Positions 49,480 through 62,660 of a DNA stretch of 64,000 nt are shown here, in pieces. The stretch spans positions 257,857 to 321,856 of the forward strand of contig MPNW01000193.1 in NCBI GenBank assembly GCA_011800805.1. The letters run 5' to 3'. Position 1 is the stretch's first letter. Each line of letters opens with the position of its first letter. This DNA is from Hirudo medicinalis. Taxonomy: Eukaryota; Annelida; Clitellata; Hirudinida; Hirudinidae. The notes under the pieces were generated by a model. The model was given only the letters and a program-made list of their open reading frames with translations. It did no database searches and was not told where the DNA came from. The translations under genes and the position numbers were made by a program.

Positions 49480-49632
49480 TTGTTGTTATTATTGTTGTTG
49501 TTGTTATTATTATTGTTGTTGTTGAGGTTATTATTATTATTGTTGTTGTTGTTGTTATTATTATTATTGTTGTTGTTGTTGTTATTATTATTATTATTGT
49601 TGTTGTTGTTATTATTATTATTATTATTATTA

Positions 49633-49667
<35 letters not shown>

Positions 49668-49671
49668 GTTG

Positions 49672-49738
<67 letters not shown>
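49480..49738. repeat. long ATT/GTT microsatellite
   Basis: About 260 bases of ATT alternating with GTT blocks, long and regular. All frames stay open, so the apparent proteins (poly-Leu, poly-Asn, poly-Ile) are artefacts. Confidence 0.92.
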
Positions 49739-50739
49739 GTGTTGTTATTATCAAATTACCCGCCCTTAATATTATTCACTTAATTATATGAGACCGTGAG
49801 AGATTGAAGTGGTTCCTTGTCTTATCCCGGACATTGTCAATGTGTGTGTAGTGCTACAACCGTGTAATTACAGTGTTACATTGTATTCATTCATCATTTA
49901 CGTTGGATTACATACAAGAATTTACAAACGGCATTCTTACAAGGATGATTAGCATTCGGGAGAGGGGGTGGCGGCAAACCCTTGCTTGACCCTTATGGGA
50001 TGACCGTTGCCATCCTCTCAAATGACGACCCTCATTGGCTTGGACTCACTGGAATTACGGAAACATCTGATGATAAGATTGACTGTTTACTGGAGAGATG
50101 CTGAGTAGAATAGTATGCAGGATGGTTTCGATATTCTCTTTCGATTTCACGCGTTCCATTCTTGGCCCCTCGGTGACCCTCACTATCGAATTACTTGTAT
50201 CCAGTTTGCTATTTTTGCCCAATTAGCCTTGCCTTCTAGTTATCCCTTAATTTATCTGGGTTTTTTTTTGTGGGGGCTCTATTTATGGAGGGGCATTTAT
50301 GTACTATTTGGATAGCATTTGATTTGTTAGCATTTGAGTACTTAATTTCTGTTAATTATTAAGTTTTAGTTAAATATCCATTTACTCAGTTGATTAATTA
50401 CCGCGTGCTTTAAGATTATTGTTGATAAATCATCGCTTCTTAAGGGGCCGTCCATAAATGACTAGGCGTTTTTTTTGACCAGCCCAAAGTATCATCTGAT
50501 AAAAACTAATCTCAGGACCTCATATGACCTTGAGGCGAACTTTTTTGCTTCTCAGCTTTTCGGCTCCGTTATGACGTCACATATCCTCGACGCCCCATCT
50601 CATGGTGCGTGACTTTATTTATGGATGCCCCTTAAATTGGTATTTCGTGATTATTCCAGCCGAACAAAGTCTGGTGTTAAACGTGTTGGATTAGGATCAA
50701 CCATTGGATCTCAATCTGCTGAGAGGCTATTATTACACA

Positions 50740-50860
50740 TTGAATCACATTGCATTTCATTTAGTTACATTACACTTCATTACCTTGCATTGCATTGCAT
50801 TACATTACATCAGATTATTACGCATTACATTGCATTGCATTGCGTCATTGCGTTACCAAG
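50740..50860. repeat. CATTG/CATTA pentamer array
   Basis: Degenerate tandem pentamers (CATTG, CATTA, CATTT) cover about 120 bases and end in CATTGCG. Simple satellite-like sequence. Confidence 0.75.
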
Positions 50861-51590
50861 TCATTGAGAAACGGTATCGATTTCGATACACAACGTGGAT
50901 GTTCATCTGCAAAAATAACCTCAATTAACAACACCTCAATTAGCAAGACCTCAAGTTCCTAGCGAAACAAAAACATATTTTTACAAATGTAAAGCAACAC
51001 AAGAATATTGTTTTTTTCTTCTTCATCATTTAAGATTACGATGTTCGTGTCGTCGACCGATCAAAAGTTAGTTGTTCACAGTAGTCAGACGTAGGTGATC
51101 TCTCATAGGAGAGCATTTTTTGAGACCTGGGACTTTTTTATACTGCGCAGTTTTAATAAGCTTGGTTGGACCAAGAACGGATGGATGGGTATATGGTTCA
51201 ATGGTTGGGCAGAGGCATAGCTAGGGGTTTCGGCGCCCGGGGCGAAACTGATAATTTAGCGTCCCCTAGGTTAAGGAATTATGAATTTAGTGTCCAATGT
51301 CCATACATCGCTAGAGGTGGAATCCTTCAAATGACTCGAATAAGTTCCTACAAGGGTTACGTAATTGAAAAGCAACTCGGGTGTCTGTTTCTGATAATAA
51401 TTGTGATGTTGTAGGCTTAATGGTTCTAAGTGGTTGTTAGTGTTGCTAAGTTGGTCCTGCTGTAATCGCAACCTGTATGTGTTGGTCTCGTGGTCGGTGA
51501 CGATGTAGCCCTAATTCTTTGTGGACGGAACTGGAAGAAGATTGAATGTTAACAATTACCGACTCAGACCGGCTCAACAAATCATCTTCG

Positions 51591-51627
<37 letters not shown>

Positions 51628-52204
51628 AGGTCGTCGCTGTTCGAATCGTTGTCGTCGTTGCAGGCCAGTTGACATTAGAAACGAAAGTATAGTTTCGTTT
51701 TTAGTTTTGTTTTTTACTAAATGGTTCACTTTTAAACATAGATCTTAACTTTGAATTTCATTAGCATTTCCGGCGAATGACCTGAGAATTCCACGTTCTC
51801 TTTTATAAACAATGTTGCATCTCATCGAATCGAGATGTTTGTAAATATGAAGATGAGCTCTCCCTGAGTTGAGTAAGTCATCTTCACATCTATTCATTCT
51901 TCCTTCTCTCCTCCTCCTCCTCCTCCTATCTGTCTGTCTGCCTGGGGTCACGGTTGAATTGTTTTTATAAAAACAAATAAACAAACAAGAAAAATAAATT
52001 CCGAATCAATATTACGCAATGATTTCTCTGCTCGGCGAGGTTCAGGATTTCTTTTCCATCTTTTTTCCCGGGATTCCTCTCTCCATCTCCATTGAAATCT
52101 TTCTTATTTCAGGATCTATTTTTCTTTTCTTTTTCCACATTCGTTGAGGAGCAATTGGATGGATTCAATTCTAATTGGACTCTCAATTCGATGGGGGTCT
52201 CGAT

Positions 52205-52420
52205 GGCGATGATGATTTTTATGGTGATAATTGTAACGATGATGATGATGATAATGATGATGATGGTGATGGTGATTGTTGATGATGATGATGATGATGA
52301 TGGTGAGGTGATGATGACGATGACGATGACGATGATGATGACGATGACGACGACGACGACGACGATGATGATGATGATGATGATGATTGTGATAATGACG
52401 GAAGGAAATGGTGATGACGA
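52205..52420. repeat. GAT/GAC microsatellite
   Basis: Mixed GATGATGGT and GACGACGAC tract. Acidic or histidine-rich open frames on both strands are by-products. Confidence 0.9.
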
Positions 52421-52882
52421 CGACGATGGGTGCTTTCATTTCTTGAATTCTGAATGTGCCTCTCGTGACGGGTCTTAGCACCTTGGATATTTCCGCTTCC
52501 GTTCTCACATAATGTCAAAAACAGGAATAATAAGAGCAGCCACCAAAACAGCCACAACAACAACGATGATAATGATCATTATTATCATCATCGTCATCAT
52601 AGACGATATTAAAACGTAATAAATATTTGTCAACAACAACTGGCTCTGTCACCATGACAACAAGTAGCCTTGGCAACGCGGCATGACATGACTTGACTTG
52701 ACATGACATGACATGACAGAATTGATTTGCAATTCAGTAAATGAATGGTAATTTATAATCCAGTCGCCAGGTGATATTTATTATCCAGTCGCCAGGCTGA
52801 ATCGTTTTCTATTTCGTTCGCCAGGTTTCGACTGCCGAGCAGCATTTAGTGGCTGTTTATTTTCTTTCCATTCGCTCTTTGG

Positions 52883-52902
52883 TGTCGTCATCATCATCAT
52901 CG

Positions 52903-52964
<62 letters not shown>

Positions 52965-53345
52965 TCGATGTCATCGTCATCATCATCATCATCATCATCA
53001 TCATCAACATCGTTATCATCATCATCATCGTCGTCGTCATCAACATCGTTATCATCATCANNNNNNNNNNNNNNNNNNNNNNNNNNNNNNNNNNNNNNNN
53101 NNNNNNNNNNNNNNNNNNNNNNNNNNNNNNNNNNNNNNNNNNNNNNNNNNNNNNNNNNNNCATACCGCTACCATGCTACAATGGCAGTCAGCTGATTTCT
53201 AACTCGACTGTCATGGTTAGGATAAGCGGTGAGTAAATGATGATGAAGACTATGATGACGACGACGATGATGATGATGATGACGATGGTGATGATGGTGG
53301 TGATGGTGATGATGATGGTGGTGGTAGTGGTGATGAAGACGATGA
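52883..53345. repeat. (ATC)n tract interrupted by a 100-N assembly gap
   Basis: ATC repeats with GTC and AAC interruptions fill 52885-53060; exactly 100 n follow (53061-53160). GAT/GGT repeats on the far side (about 53240-53345) suggest that the gap is in or beside the same repeat. Confidence 0.9.
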
Positions 53346-54919
53346 ATCTGTTAATATTATTGGAATAATTTATTCCCCCGAGCTCTTCATCGCTATTCAA
53401 TAAGTTGCTTGTTTCTGGACTTTATCACCGTAATTACGGGAGTAATTAATCGTTTCACATCTAGCCAAAGTAATATTATTATTGTACAAATATATAAATT
53501 ATTATCATTATCATTATCATAATTGTTGTTAATATGCCTGTTAATAAAGCTATAATTATTATTATTATTATTTGTTGTTGAGCCAACGATGATCCCCCAT
53601 TTTGGATTGACTCTTAATCGATAAGGCTCTGTGCATTCATGAGATTCCTCTCATAAATATCCAAATTATCATTCATTCATTCCTCCCCTCTTCATTCATT
53701 CATTCTCGCCATCTCTCACTCCGATCGGTCTCTATCGTCTGAGTCGACTCTCTTAGACTGGCTTGATGATGATGACGACGACGACTACGAAGATGATGGT
53801 GACAATGATGATGATGACGATCCTCTTTATAATCGATCTGATGGTTATGATGATGGTTATCTTGACTCTCATATTTTGTGGACAGGTTGGTTTGAATGAT
53901 GTTTTATTACTCAACTCAACATCACTTGAGCTTTACAAAGCCAAAAAGACAAAGCCGTTACTTAATTAAGCTAATCCTCTCTCGCTATTGGTCGACATGC
54001 CAGGTGGGAGCGACCAATAGCAGAGCTGTGAAGGGATGTGACCAGATGACTTTGAAGTCACATTGATGACTTGAACATAGAATTTGAAGGCCTCTTGTTG
54101 TTGGTCGTGCTATTGAGTGATTGATTTTATTCGGTCGATATTTGTTTTTTAATTTCAATTTCAATACTCTTTGAGGTGCACGCGTTGTGTGTTACCGATT
54201 GTCTCAATACTTTAGAAATTAGATTTTAAATTAAGACTCCAGTCCGCAGTCGAAATAGTCCGCGTATTAACATTTTGTACAATCGACTTATGAATACCAT
54301 TAAGGGCAGACATAGTTTCACAAAGAAAGAAATTCGAATAAGTGACTATGCGAGCTCTTCTGTCGTCTTCATCGTCACCGACACTATCGTCATCATCATT
54401 GTCATGGCTAACTCTTATGACATCATTCGTACGAATCGTTGGGAAGGGTAGCCACTTGGTGTCCCTTTGGTCTTTATTTCCCCGGAGGGGGATTGTCATA
54501 CGAGCGCATTGACAGAATCACTTTCTTAACTCGATTTCATTCTATCAACTTCTCACCTGTTCTTCTTATAGAAGTGCCGACAAGGTGCGCTGAAAGCACA
54601 AGTTTGTTTGCTTACCTGTATTGACAGCTCGCGAATAAATTACTGTCTCTCTTCCTCGTCCGACTTAAAAGAGACTTTTGACATCGGGTTCACTTTTAAT
54701 CGTCTCGAGAATTCCAAATTTGTCCTTGGAAGGAAAATATCGTGTCGTTGTGCAATAATTTGCTTAATTAATTAAAGTGCATTAATCATTGCTGTCGGGA
54801 GTTGAGAATCATTTACATCTTGTAAGATTTTTATTTTTGTGCCTCCTGACTTAAAGAGGTTTGTTTTGTGAAGATATTTCATGTGTGCTGAGTTTGCAGA
54901 GTTTATCGGTTGTGATAAT

Positions 54920-55065
54920 TGTAATCGTGAATCGTGTATGGCACATGGTGGTCGTCCATCTCGGACCCAGGATATGGAATTCTCTTTTCAACGAAGTTCT
55001 TGCACCGTCAAAAGAATGTTTTAAACCTCTACTTAAAACTCACCTGTTCAATCGATCGTCCTGAA
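54920..55065 (+). mobile_element. non-LTR retrotransposon C-terminal fragment
   Basis: The plus strand reads HLGPRIWNSLFNEVL then CFKPLLKTHLFNRSS and a stop, the terminal motif of LINE ORF2 (GP-x-x-WN-x-L ... FK-x-x-LK-x-x-LF). Only the last 50 or so residues are preserved. Confidence 0.6.
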
Positions 55066-55345
55066 TTAAATTTGGCTTTTCCATCATTACTTCTTTTTCG
55101 TGGCAACAATTTTCCCTCCGCTCACTCAATGGAAGAATTGAATTGTCAGCCATATCTGTTACAGTGCCTGCACATCCCTTTGGGGGTAATTTGAGCACTT
55201 AAAAAGGGGGATAAATAAATGTAAATGTTTTAGATGCAATTGTTGCTATTTTGTTCATTATTTTTGTAATTTTTGTTCCTGTATTTTTGATTTTTTTCTT
55301 ATTTTTTATTAAATAAGCTTTAAGTTGATGTTGAATATCTGTTCG

Positions 55346-55530
55346 TGAAGGTTGGCCGAATGGGTTGCGTTCCTGCATACGGCTGTAATAGCAACAGTCG
55401 TAATGTGTCGCGTTCGAAACCAAGCCTGCGCTCTTCTCGGGAAGGAGCGCTATATAAATTGTTAACAAAAAGCGCCTCTGACGCTATGCTTATGGCGCTA
55501 TATAAGTGAACTACATTTACATTTACATCT
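55346..55530 (+). mobile_element. tRNA-derived SINE
   Basis: The head contains a pol III A-box-like TGGCCGAATGG (55353-55363) and a B-box-like CGTTCGAAACC (55411-55421), as in tRNA-Leu/Ser-derived SINEs. The body continues to AGCGCTATATAAATT and a second block (CGCCTCTGACGCTATGC, then ATGGCGCTATATAAG), ending in short TACATT repeats. Related pieces occur at 6322-6460, 39425-39470 and about 60065-60105 in this window, which supports a dispersed family. Confidence 0.6.
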
Positions 55531-55694
55531 GCGTAATTAATTGTTAAATCGAATTTAATAAATTCATGTCTAATTCAAAGCACGGTTGTCTAAATAAAAC
55601 TTAGAACGACCTGGTTTCCAGTTGTTGAGTGGACGAGCTTTTTAGATTTTAAACTCTCCTCTCATCGATCTCTCCCTGGGTATCCAATGAGACA

Positions 55695-55796
55695 TTATGA
55701 TGATGATGGTGATTATTATTATTATTATTGTTATGATGATTATTATTGTTGTTATTACGATTAGTAATGTAATTAGTAATTGTTATTAGTATTGCG

Positions 55797-55838
<42 letters not shown>

Positions 55839-55878
55839 GTGATTATTATGATTATTGTTACCACTATTCTCATGACGA

Positions 55879-55920
<42 letters not shown>
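55695..55920. repeat. ATT microsatellite
   Basis: Interrupted ATT repeats (about 55708-55735, 55798-55838 and 55886-55920) with GTT and GATT variants. Confidence 0.85.
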
Positions 55921-55922
<2 letters not shown>

Positions 55923-56287
55923 TACTTGTTATTTTGAACGTTCTCTTCTTGTCATCTTAGTCGACAAAAAACAAGCTGTCTTTCAAAAATGCCAACCATG
56001 CTTGGATAAATTTTTTAACCAGGACCCACAAACAGGCAAAACATGAATTTATTTCCTGCTGGAATTTTCGTTTATTTATTTTCAAAACTCTAAATTTAAA
56101 TCCATATTAATTTGTTAATAACAATTTCATTATTTTCATTAATTTCATTATACATCGTAAATGTAAAACATTATTCAGTCGTTCAGCATTTTTGGCCAAT
56201 ATCTTCAACAACAACAAAAACAATTTAAATGTATCTTATGCAGATAAAAACATCAATTGAACTTTGTTTATCAAAACATTCCTGCAG

Positions 56288-58477
56288 GACCTCAGCTCGT
56301 TCGCCATGCTTCTTTTGGAACCGGACAACCACCACCGCCATGGGGACACCAGGGACGCTTCCGCCCTCATAAGAGAAAAGTCCCCCAGGGTCGTCGGGCG
56401 AAGGCCCACCCAACTCCCCCCGACCTACTTGCAACAGTCCAATAATCAGTATTTACAGAGCAGGCATTTCTCGATGAGCGTGAGTCACACTTGTTGGATT
56501 GTTGTTGTTGTTGTATTCCTTACTAATGCGACTACAATGATAGTCGTTGCTATTTTGAACCCAATTTGACTCTGATTGATGTGCTTGAATTGTTGTTTTT
56601 CGATGGACAAATTTAAATTTTACGTTGAGCAAATTTAAACCGAATTTAATCTGAATTGAATTTAATCACATTCGAAGTTTCTCCTGGTAATCTGCCACAT
56701 TTTCTGATCTACCTTTAGATTGACTCATACGCTTGAAGCTATTCCACTTTCGATCCGTTTAGCAATTTTCCCTAAGTGATCATCATAATCACTGTCGTAG
56801 TCACACGCAGTACTACTTCTCTTCAGATGGACGAACGCGTTCCTTCTCAATTGTCACCCACATGTATTCCTTCGCCTTCGTCTCCTCTTCCAAACGTCTC
56901 CGGCATTCGGGGTTTCTTCCGCAAGAGACACAAGTCCGTCGGCAACAGTTCTCCCCTGCCCAACCAAGGCCCACAACCGGATCCCGAGGGTGCGCCCGGC
57001 CACACTCCTACACCTCCTAAAACTCCGCCCAGCAATAGCAGCGGCCAATCGTCGGGTGGCTCGAAAATTAGGAGCCTTTTCTTTGGATCCAGTAAGAACA
57101 AGCAGAAAGCCGACCCTATGTCGTACTTCTCTGTCAGTTTGCATGAACCTGTCACCAGACATTCATCTCTCAAGTGAGTTTGACAATCTGATTGATTGAT
57201 TAATTGATTGATTGGTTGATTGATTGATTGGATGGTTGATTAATTTGTTGAAGAGGGTCACGATGTCAACAGCAAAGCAAACCTCATTCATAAAATAACT
57301 TCGTCACAAACTAACAACCTTGTCAAAGAGAAGAACTGAGCACTTGTTCTGTTCTTGTGCTCTTGTTCTGTTCTTGTGCTCTTGTTCTGTTCTTGTGCTC
57401 TTGTTCTGTTCTTGTGCTCTTGTTCTGTTCTTGTGCTCTTGTTCTGTTCTTGTGCTCTTGTTCTGTTCTTGATGTTAATGTCATTGCAGAGGCTTTCTTA
57501 ATTTCTTCTCGTCATGTTGCCGATGATGACATGTTGATCTATTGTCGTCACCATGTTTACCAAAAGTCGTAACTATGGTTACCATCGCCACCGTCACAGC
57601 AAGCGAGGCTTGACAATTTGATGACGTTCGAATGTTCCCCAGTGTTCATTTCTTTTACGTTCTGCTCGAACTTTCGAAATGCACTTAAGATTGGATGATG
57701 ATGATGATGGTGGTGGTGATTGATGATGGTGATTGATGATGGTGATGGTGATTGATGATGGTGATGATGCTGCTGACCTTTTTTCCTATTTTTGGTGGGA
57801 GGGCAATAAACATCAGGGAGGGCGTTGTTTAAATGACATCTATTTGTATCGGTGATGAATGAATGAATAGATTGGGGGAGCGAAATGACCAGGGTCCCCC
57901 ATTAATTTCACCCCGGCGCGACCTTTTGATCTTTCCATTTTTTTCCTTCAATCCATCATTCCTCGTTTATTTCCAGGCATAGACACGAAAGCATCGCCAT
58001 AGACTCGCCGGCCACGAGGAGGAACGCCAACAGTTGCTATGGCGACGTGATCCACGAGGGTGATGATGATGATTACGAGTACGGCTCCTCATCGCATAGG
58101 TTGCTCTATGGGAATATCTACCACACGCCCCAACAACAGACCTACCTGAACTCCCCTGCAGGTGGTAAGTAGATGATGATGATGATGATGATGATGTTAT
58201 GAGTAATTGGCGGTGATGACTATGGTGGTGATGGTAATAGTGATGGCGCTGACTACGACGACGATGATGATGATGATAATGTTAATGTTGATGATAACCA
58301 TGGCATGGGTGGCCCTGCTGTTAAAGTATTCTTGTCGTATGAGGGGATCAAATGCTTATGCAATGAAAAATAACTTTTCATCCTCAGGTCCTACGTGATC
58401 CTCACTTTTACTCAATGAACGTGTTTGTCTTGATGGCAATAATAATAATAATGTTATTCTTATTCTTTGTTATCAAG

Positions 58478-58515
<38 letters not shown>

Positions 58516-59508
58516 GATTGTTGTTGCTGTTGTTGTTGTACGTGTTATTATTGTTATTATTATTTATTGTTGTTAATAATTATAATGTTATAATTATTAT
58601 TATTGACCTTGAAGATGATTGTGGCAGCCTCTTGGTAAATAGATTTCCAGTCAAATCTAGGATGTCCGAATTGCACTTTGTGGAATTGAATTGGTTTGAA
58701 GTGATATTTACTGTTTATTATTTTAATAATTTCAATAAACAATTCAAAGAACCAACCGATGGGGTTCAATCCACCCACACGGCAAGTGGCAAACATGCGT
58801 AGGATACCTTGGAGAGTTAATACAAGTTGCAATCTTTTTATGACGGGGTACCGTTATATTTATTCGTCAAATTTATTCGGCAGCAGCATCATCATCGTCG
58901 TCTTCATCATCGTGAAGAACAACTCTTCACTATTTAGTATTCTCATTATTGTTGTTGTCTCTGTCGACTTAAGCCATGTAGTTTCGACTTTTCAGAACTG
59001 GTTTGAGGCGGTTTGGATGTCTATTTATGGCATTTGAATCCTTTCGAAGTTCTTTCTCTCACTCCTAAATGAATGAACCAGTTAAAACTTGACTTTCAAA
59101 TCCTCATAAGAAGGAATTATAAATATAATTTAATTTTTTGCTCAGAAAATATTACTGCAATGACACAACACGACAATCACGTCTGTGTCTTGGGTTAAAA
59201 ACATTATAAGCAGACCATGTTGCTTGAGAAATTTAGACCTTTCTTTTTCCTTGTGACAAATGAAGGATGTTGTTGACCTTGAAGCATCGTCACTTTGTTA
59301 ACAATTACGCAACAATTTAATTAGGACTTTCATTTTAAATAATATCATCATCATCATCATCGTCAACGATGAAGAAAGTGCAACAGAGATGAAGTTCTGA
59401 TGACCTCAGCCAATTAAAATATTCAATAATAATAATAATAATGATGGTTATGATAATGATGATGACGATGACGACGACGATGATGACAACAACAACAACA
59501 ACAACAAC

Positions 59509-59540
<32 letters not shown>

Positions 59541-59935
59541 TAACAAAGCAATAAATCTGATCAGCAGCTTGCGAGCATCCATTTAGCGCGATCTTCATTG
59601 TCATGAGAGACGGCTTTGACGTACGACACATTGACTTACAACAATGCAGCCTTAAGTTTGTTGTGGTAAAAAAATTATAAATTTAAAAATCATTTTGCAG
59701 ATTTATTGCAAAAAAATTGTTGAACAAATAATTTGACTTCGTCTGAAGAATCCTTTGACAATTCAACAGTTGTAAACTTTGATCTGAGATCTCGGCTGCA
59801 AGTGAAACGAAAGTGTAATGAGTATAGTATCTGATGATGATGATGATGATTATTATTATTATTATTTTGTGTCTTTGACATTTGAGACATTTTGAGAGAC
59901 CCCTGTGTCCATGACCTCAATTAAAATAACAATTA

Positions 59936-59968
<33 letters not shown>

Positions 59969-60587
59969 GTAATAATAATGTAATAATAACTTGGGCTTCA
60001 TTATTTATTCCTTAGTCTAAGAGCTGCGCCATCACATCCCACTCAATATTACTTTAAATTATTTCAACCAATATGCATATGGCGCTATATAAATGAACCA
60101 CATTTTCATTGAAAACATTCATTTCCAGTAATTTACCGATCACGTGGAGGCGCCATTACACGTCCTATTAAAAAGCTCAATGAATTATTCATGAGCTGAT
60201 TAAAAGGCGTGGCAAACTTAAATTATCTGATTAAATTAGTTCACGCCGATTGGTCAGGATCAAGTTTTATGTAAACAAAGCTGGAGTTATTTATAGTTAG
60301 ACTTTATAGTTTCAGTCCCAACTGCATGTTCTGCATCCTTTGGGATCCTCATATGTTGATGTTGCTTCACTCATTTTTGCCAGGATCACGTTTTCATTAA
60401 TATTAATGTTATTCTCATGAATATACATCAGATCTGAGGATGATTAAAGTGCTTAATTTGTAAAAAAAAATTATTTTCGTGCTTCTAATTGGTCGGCTGA
60501 ATATTAATAATAATTATTATTAGTGTTATTTATTGTTAATTTAGTGTTAATTATTATTATTATTATTATTATTGTTATTATTGTTGT

Positions 60588-60623
<36 letters not shown>

Positions 60624-60913
60624 GTTATTATTATTATTATTATTATTATTGTTATTATTATTATTNGATTATTTTTATGATTATATAAATATTAGGTGAT
60701 AACAATTGATTATTTTTATGATTATATAAATATTAGGTGATAACAATTGATTATTTTTATGATTATATAAATATTAGGTGATAACAATTGATTTATGGCA
60801 ATGCAATTATAGATATCTTTAACGTATAATTATTGGCTAACAATGTTAAAACCGTGTGAAATAAATTGAACATATTATAATGATGATTGTTATTATTATT
60901 ATTATTATTATTA

Positions 60914-60948
<35 letters not shown>

Positions 60949-60973
60949 GTTATTATTATTATTATTATTATTA

Positions 60974-61014
<41 letters not shown>

Positions 61015-62627
61015 TGTAACTCATTAATAGTTATGCATCTTGTAACGTGCACAGGATCTCGTCACTTCTCCCTCATGCAGAAGAGAAGTTGCAGTGTCAG
61101 AGAGGTTGGACCAGTCGAGTTTGTTGAGATGTTCAGGAGCAGAGCAAACTCAGAGGCACAAAAGGTACCGGAAAACCTAGGCACAAAGTGCAAGACCCCC
61201 AGAGTAAGGATGAGATGATGTTGGTGATTGTGGTGATAATGTTGATGATGGTGGTGGTGATGATGGTGATTCTGATGACGATGGTGATGACGATGATAGT
61301 GGCGATGATGGTGATGGTATTGATTATGTTATTATGCAAAGCTGATAGAAACAAAAGTCACTGTGAGAATGCTAACAGCAGTGATGCCTTCATGAAAGCA
61401 CAACTGCTAAAATAAAGTTTATGTGGGAATATGGATTTCACGATTTTGTCACGATTTTGCAATGTCAGTTAAATATTACGATACCAATTAAATATTTGCA
61501 ATATGATGTTGATAATTTAATGGGTTATGCAGTGAGTTGTTCACACACATGTATAAGCCTGACCCTTGCATCATTGTTGTATTGTAGTGATTGGTAATTT
61601 GTTTTAAATTAATAAAATATTTTAATATTATAATATATTTAATGTTAATATTAATGTCTGTTTATTCCAGCAGGTGTCTGGGAATTTGTCGAATAGCTCG
61701 AGTGAGTGAAAAGGTTGAATTTTTCTTGATTTCAAATTTAAAAGAATGCATTCCGTCTGGAGTTTGTCTTTGTTATTATTATTATTGTTTATTATTATTG
61801 TTTTTATAATTATTTGCTGCCCATGTAATACATGAAAGGTTTTCTACTGTAATTGTTATCATAATAATATTATATTATATTAAATAATTGTTATTAATAA
61901 TAATATTCTAAATAATTTGTCGTCATTTGAAACATTTGTTGTGCCTTCTTGATGGTCTTTATAGATGCCATGCCATGTCTTTACCATCATCATCGTCATC
62001 ATCATCTCAATCATCATCATCAGCGTTATCATCACCGCCATCTTTAGAACAATGTTTAATTCTCTCTTTTTGAATTGAGCCATGAAGTCAAGTCAATACA
62101 CTGCCAACATCGTAATACGTGTAGATCTTATCATCAACTTATCATCACTATTATCGTCATCATCATCATCATCGTCGTCGTCGTCATCATCATCCAGATT
62201 CAACACCAGATTACTGTCCCTTCGACCAAGGCAGGTCATCATTTGGAAGGACAGCACCAACGGCACTCAAGTGTTTAGAGTTAGAATCTACTTTTAGTTG
62301 GTTCATTTGTCCGTTTTCGATTGACATCATGTTGGAATGAAATGGAATAAAACTAAATAGAATTAAATAAAATGGAATAAAACTAAATAGAATTAAATAA
62401 AATGGAATAGAAAGTACAAAAAAAAGGAATTTCCAAAGGGAATTCACACTCTCTCAGCTATGGGATATCCTGTTGACTATAATCAGCATTTGCGTAATTA
62501 GGATTGGTCGCATGGTCAATTTCACGTCTCTTATGGTTACTATAGTAATGATGATAGGTCTGCAACTCTAATGTTTACAATTGCTGCATCTGCTACAAGA
62601 TTGCATTGCAATGATAATCAACAACAA

Positions 62628-62660
<33 letters not shown>

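Larger units (their letters stand above)
58165..61054. other. long microsatellite-rich AMPK gamma intron
   Basis: A 2.9-kb intron with GAT repeats (about 58172-58200), ATT/GTT repeats (about 58480-58600), CATCAT and AAT/AAC/GAT runs (about 59342-59540), AAT near 59937-59965, a SINE-tail-like piece near 60065-60105, ATT/GTT repeats near 60545-60665 and 60890-61015, and the 41-base array at 60667-60789. No exon seen. Confidence 0.6.

Noticed and set aside
49294..49791. 165-residue frame that is mostly poly-Leu
   Set aside because: It is the translation of an ATT/GTT microsatellite, open in several frames on both strands.
51205..51275. GCATAGCTAGGGGTTTCGGCGCCCGGGGCGAA as a transposon end
   Set aside because: The style recalls degenerate DNA-transposon repeats, but with no terminal inverted repeat or target-site duplication seen I do not list it as an element.
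56225..56434. Minus-strand and second plus-strand frames in the G+C-rich patch at 56.3 kb
   Set aside because: The chosen plus-strand frame has a good acceptor and a GTGAGT donor with phases that fit the next AMPK gamma exon; the others do not.
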